Below the pieces are notes generated by a model. It saw nothing but the letters and a program-made list of their open reading frames with translations. It ran no database searches and was not told the origin of the DNA. Below are positions 62,900 to 64,000 of a stretch of 64,000 nt of DNA, piece after piece. A program made the translations under genes and the position numbers. This DNA is from Pisolithus tinctorius (taxonomy: Eukaryota > Basidiomycota > Agaricomycetes > Boletales > Pisolithaceae), in NCBI GenBank assembly GCA_024663395.1, contig JANFAH010000012.1, positions 1,426,001 to 1,490,000 on the forward strand. The letters are read 5' to 3'. The first letter of the stretch is position 1. Each line of letters starts with the position of its first letter.

Positions 62900-64000
62900 T
62901 ATTTTTGACCCTCTGTTCGGTAAGCAACATCAGTAGACCTGATGAAGACAGATCGTAAAACATATCTATGATAGGAAGGTATGCCGAAAAGAAATGATGC
63001 AGAGACAGAGAGAAACATGTACCACAGATTGTGATGCGAGACGAAGTGTTGTTACCAGTGTAGTTCGAGGAACGGTCACATTGAAGGTTAGTTTTGGCCT
63101 CAGTGGTGAACAGCATTGCATGGTAGTTCATAGGCCAGATCTGATGAACAAGGATAATGATATGATCTACTATATAAAATATGTAGTGGAGGCGCGTCAG
63201 ACGGGACGAGTAAACACATACCACTCATTGTATTATGAGATGAAGTGGATAAGATGAGATAAATGTTAGCCAAACGGAAAATATCAGTGCGATGTTCAGG
63301 AGAGTAGAAATGGTAAAAGGACTTACCTCTTCTGCATCAATGTAGGCACCACTCCGCTTTAGGATGGCTCTCTCTCTTTGATATAGTGATATGATCTACT
63401 ACATACAGTATGTAGAGGAGGCGCACAGGACAGGGACGACTCGCTCTTTTTGATAATAGTGATATGATCTACTATATAAAGTATGTAGAGGAGGCGCATC
63501 GGACAGGATGAGTAAACACACACCACTCATTGTAATATGAGATGAAGCGGATAAGATGAGATAAAAGCTAGTCAAATGGAAAATATCAGCGTGATGTTCA
63601 GGAAAATAGAAATAGTAAAAGGACTTATCTCTTCTGCATCAATGTAGGCACCACTCCGCTTTAGGACGGCTCTTTCTCATTGTTATAGTGATATGATCTA
63701 CTATATAATGTATGTAGAGGAGGTGTGTCGGACAGGATGAGTAAACACATACCACTCATTGTAATATGAGATGAAGTGGATAAGACGAGAAAAATGCTAG
63801 CCAACCGGAAAATATCAGCGAGATGTTCAGGAGAGTAGAAATGGTAAAAGGACTTATCTCTTCTGCATCAATGTAGGCATCACCCCGCTTTAGGACGGTT
63901 CTCCCTCTTTGATAAGATCATGCACACCTCAGGCATATCAGTGAAATTCACAAGAACAGAAAAAGACATGAATATGTGGCGACCTCAGTGACACAAAGTC
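62900..64000 (-). CDS. Partial unrecognised gene with repeated exons, runs off the window
   Basis: Minus-strand exons of about 69 nt encode SLYQRERAILKRSGAYIDAEE and near copies, each followed by GTAAGTCC or its mutated form ATAAGTCC. Only these exons are clear. The copy at 63,326 keeps a GT donor; those at 63,628 and 63,857 have AT, so part of the array cannot be spliced. The gene probably begins beyond the window end. Product unknown. Confidence 0.4.
63158..63910 (-). repeat. Exon-intron repeats, three copies (302- and 229-bp spacing)
   Basis: Donor positions 63326, 63628 and 63857. Shared segments are AGTAAACACATACCACTCAT, GGAAAATATCAG and CTCTTCTGCATCAATGTAGG. The larger spacing comes from an extra partial duplication of the GATATGATCTACTA...GTATGTAGAGGAGG part near 63,400-63,490. 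Confidence 0.8.

Overview
The window looks like a transposon-dense stretch of a basidiomycete fungus, most likely an Agaricomycete and plausibly Boletales; the genus cannot be fixed from sequence alone. The evidence is very short GT-AG introns (46-67 nt) with CTRAC-like branch sites, a HET-domain gene, a Plavaka-type transposase, a DIRS-type tyrosine-recombinase retroelement, Ty3/Gypsy and Ty1/Copia elements of fungal type, and several protein families that I know only from mushrooms. No tRNA, rRNA or CRISPR array was seen.

Layout. 0.5-4.1 kb: decayed Plavaka (CACTA-like) transposase, minus strand. 4.2-9.6 kb: degenerate DIRS-like retroelement (gag, RT/RNase H, tyrosine recombinase), minus strand, split by a 714-bp solo LTR with a perfect 5-bp target duplication. 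9.8-10.4 kb: broken HET-domain gene. 11.3-21.3 kb: Gypsy element 1, minus strand, with an antisense Zn2Cys6 gene beside its 3' LTR. Behind its 5' LTR lies a second, inverted LTR, making a 650-bp palindrome. 22-26.6 kb: poorly coding DNA, a RING-finger gene and transposase-like scraps. 26.6-37.8 kb: Gypsy element 2, minus strand, chromodomain type, again with an antisense Zn2Cys6-like gene beside its 3' LTR. Its chromodomain is split by a 3.55-kb CACTA-type element that has 550-bp terminal repeats and carries an Hsp70 gene fragment. 38.3-40.6 kb: decayed Agaricomycete family gene with tandem exon-intron repeats. 40.8-43.6 kb: WD40 gene split by a palindromic Tc1-like element. 44.1-44.7 kb: 24-bp minisatellite. 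44.9-46.1 kb: rearranged RPB1 (RNA polymerase II largest subunit) pseudogene. 47.1-62.2 kb: one host multi-exon gene of unknown function, split by an 11.56-kb non-autonomous LTR element that itself contains a complete 4.84-kb Copia element. 62.9-64 kb: the end of another gene with repeated exons.

How it fits together. Perfect target duplications give an insertion order: Copia into the non-autonomous LTR element, and that element into the host gene; separately, CACTA into Gypsy 2, Tc1-like into WD40, and solo LTR into DIRS. Nearly all damage is C-to-T or G-to-A, much of it in CpG. It includes CGA-to-TGA stops and Asp-to-Asn changes in catalytic motifs, as expected from deamination of methylated CpG. 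The most unusual feature is the shared plan of the two Gypsy elements: each has a spliced Zn2Cys6-type gene on the opposite strand, tail-to-tail with pol and driven from the 3' LTR side.
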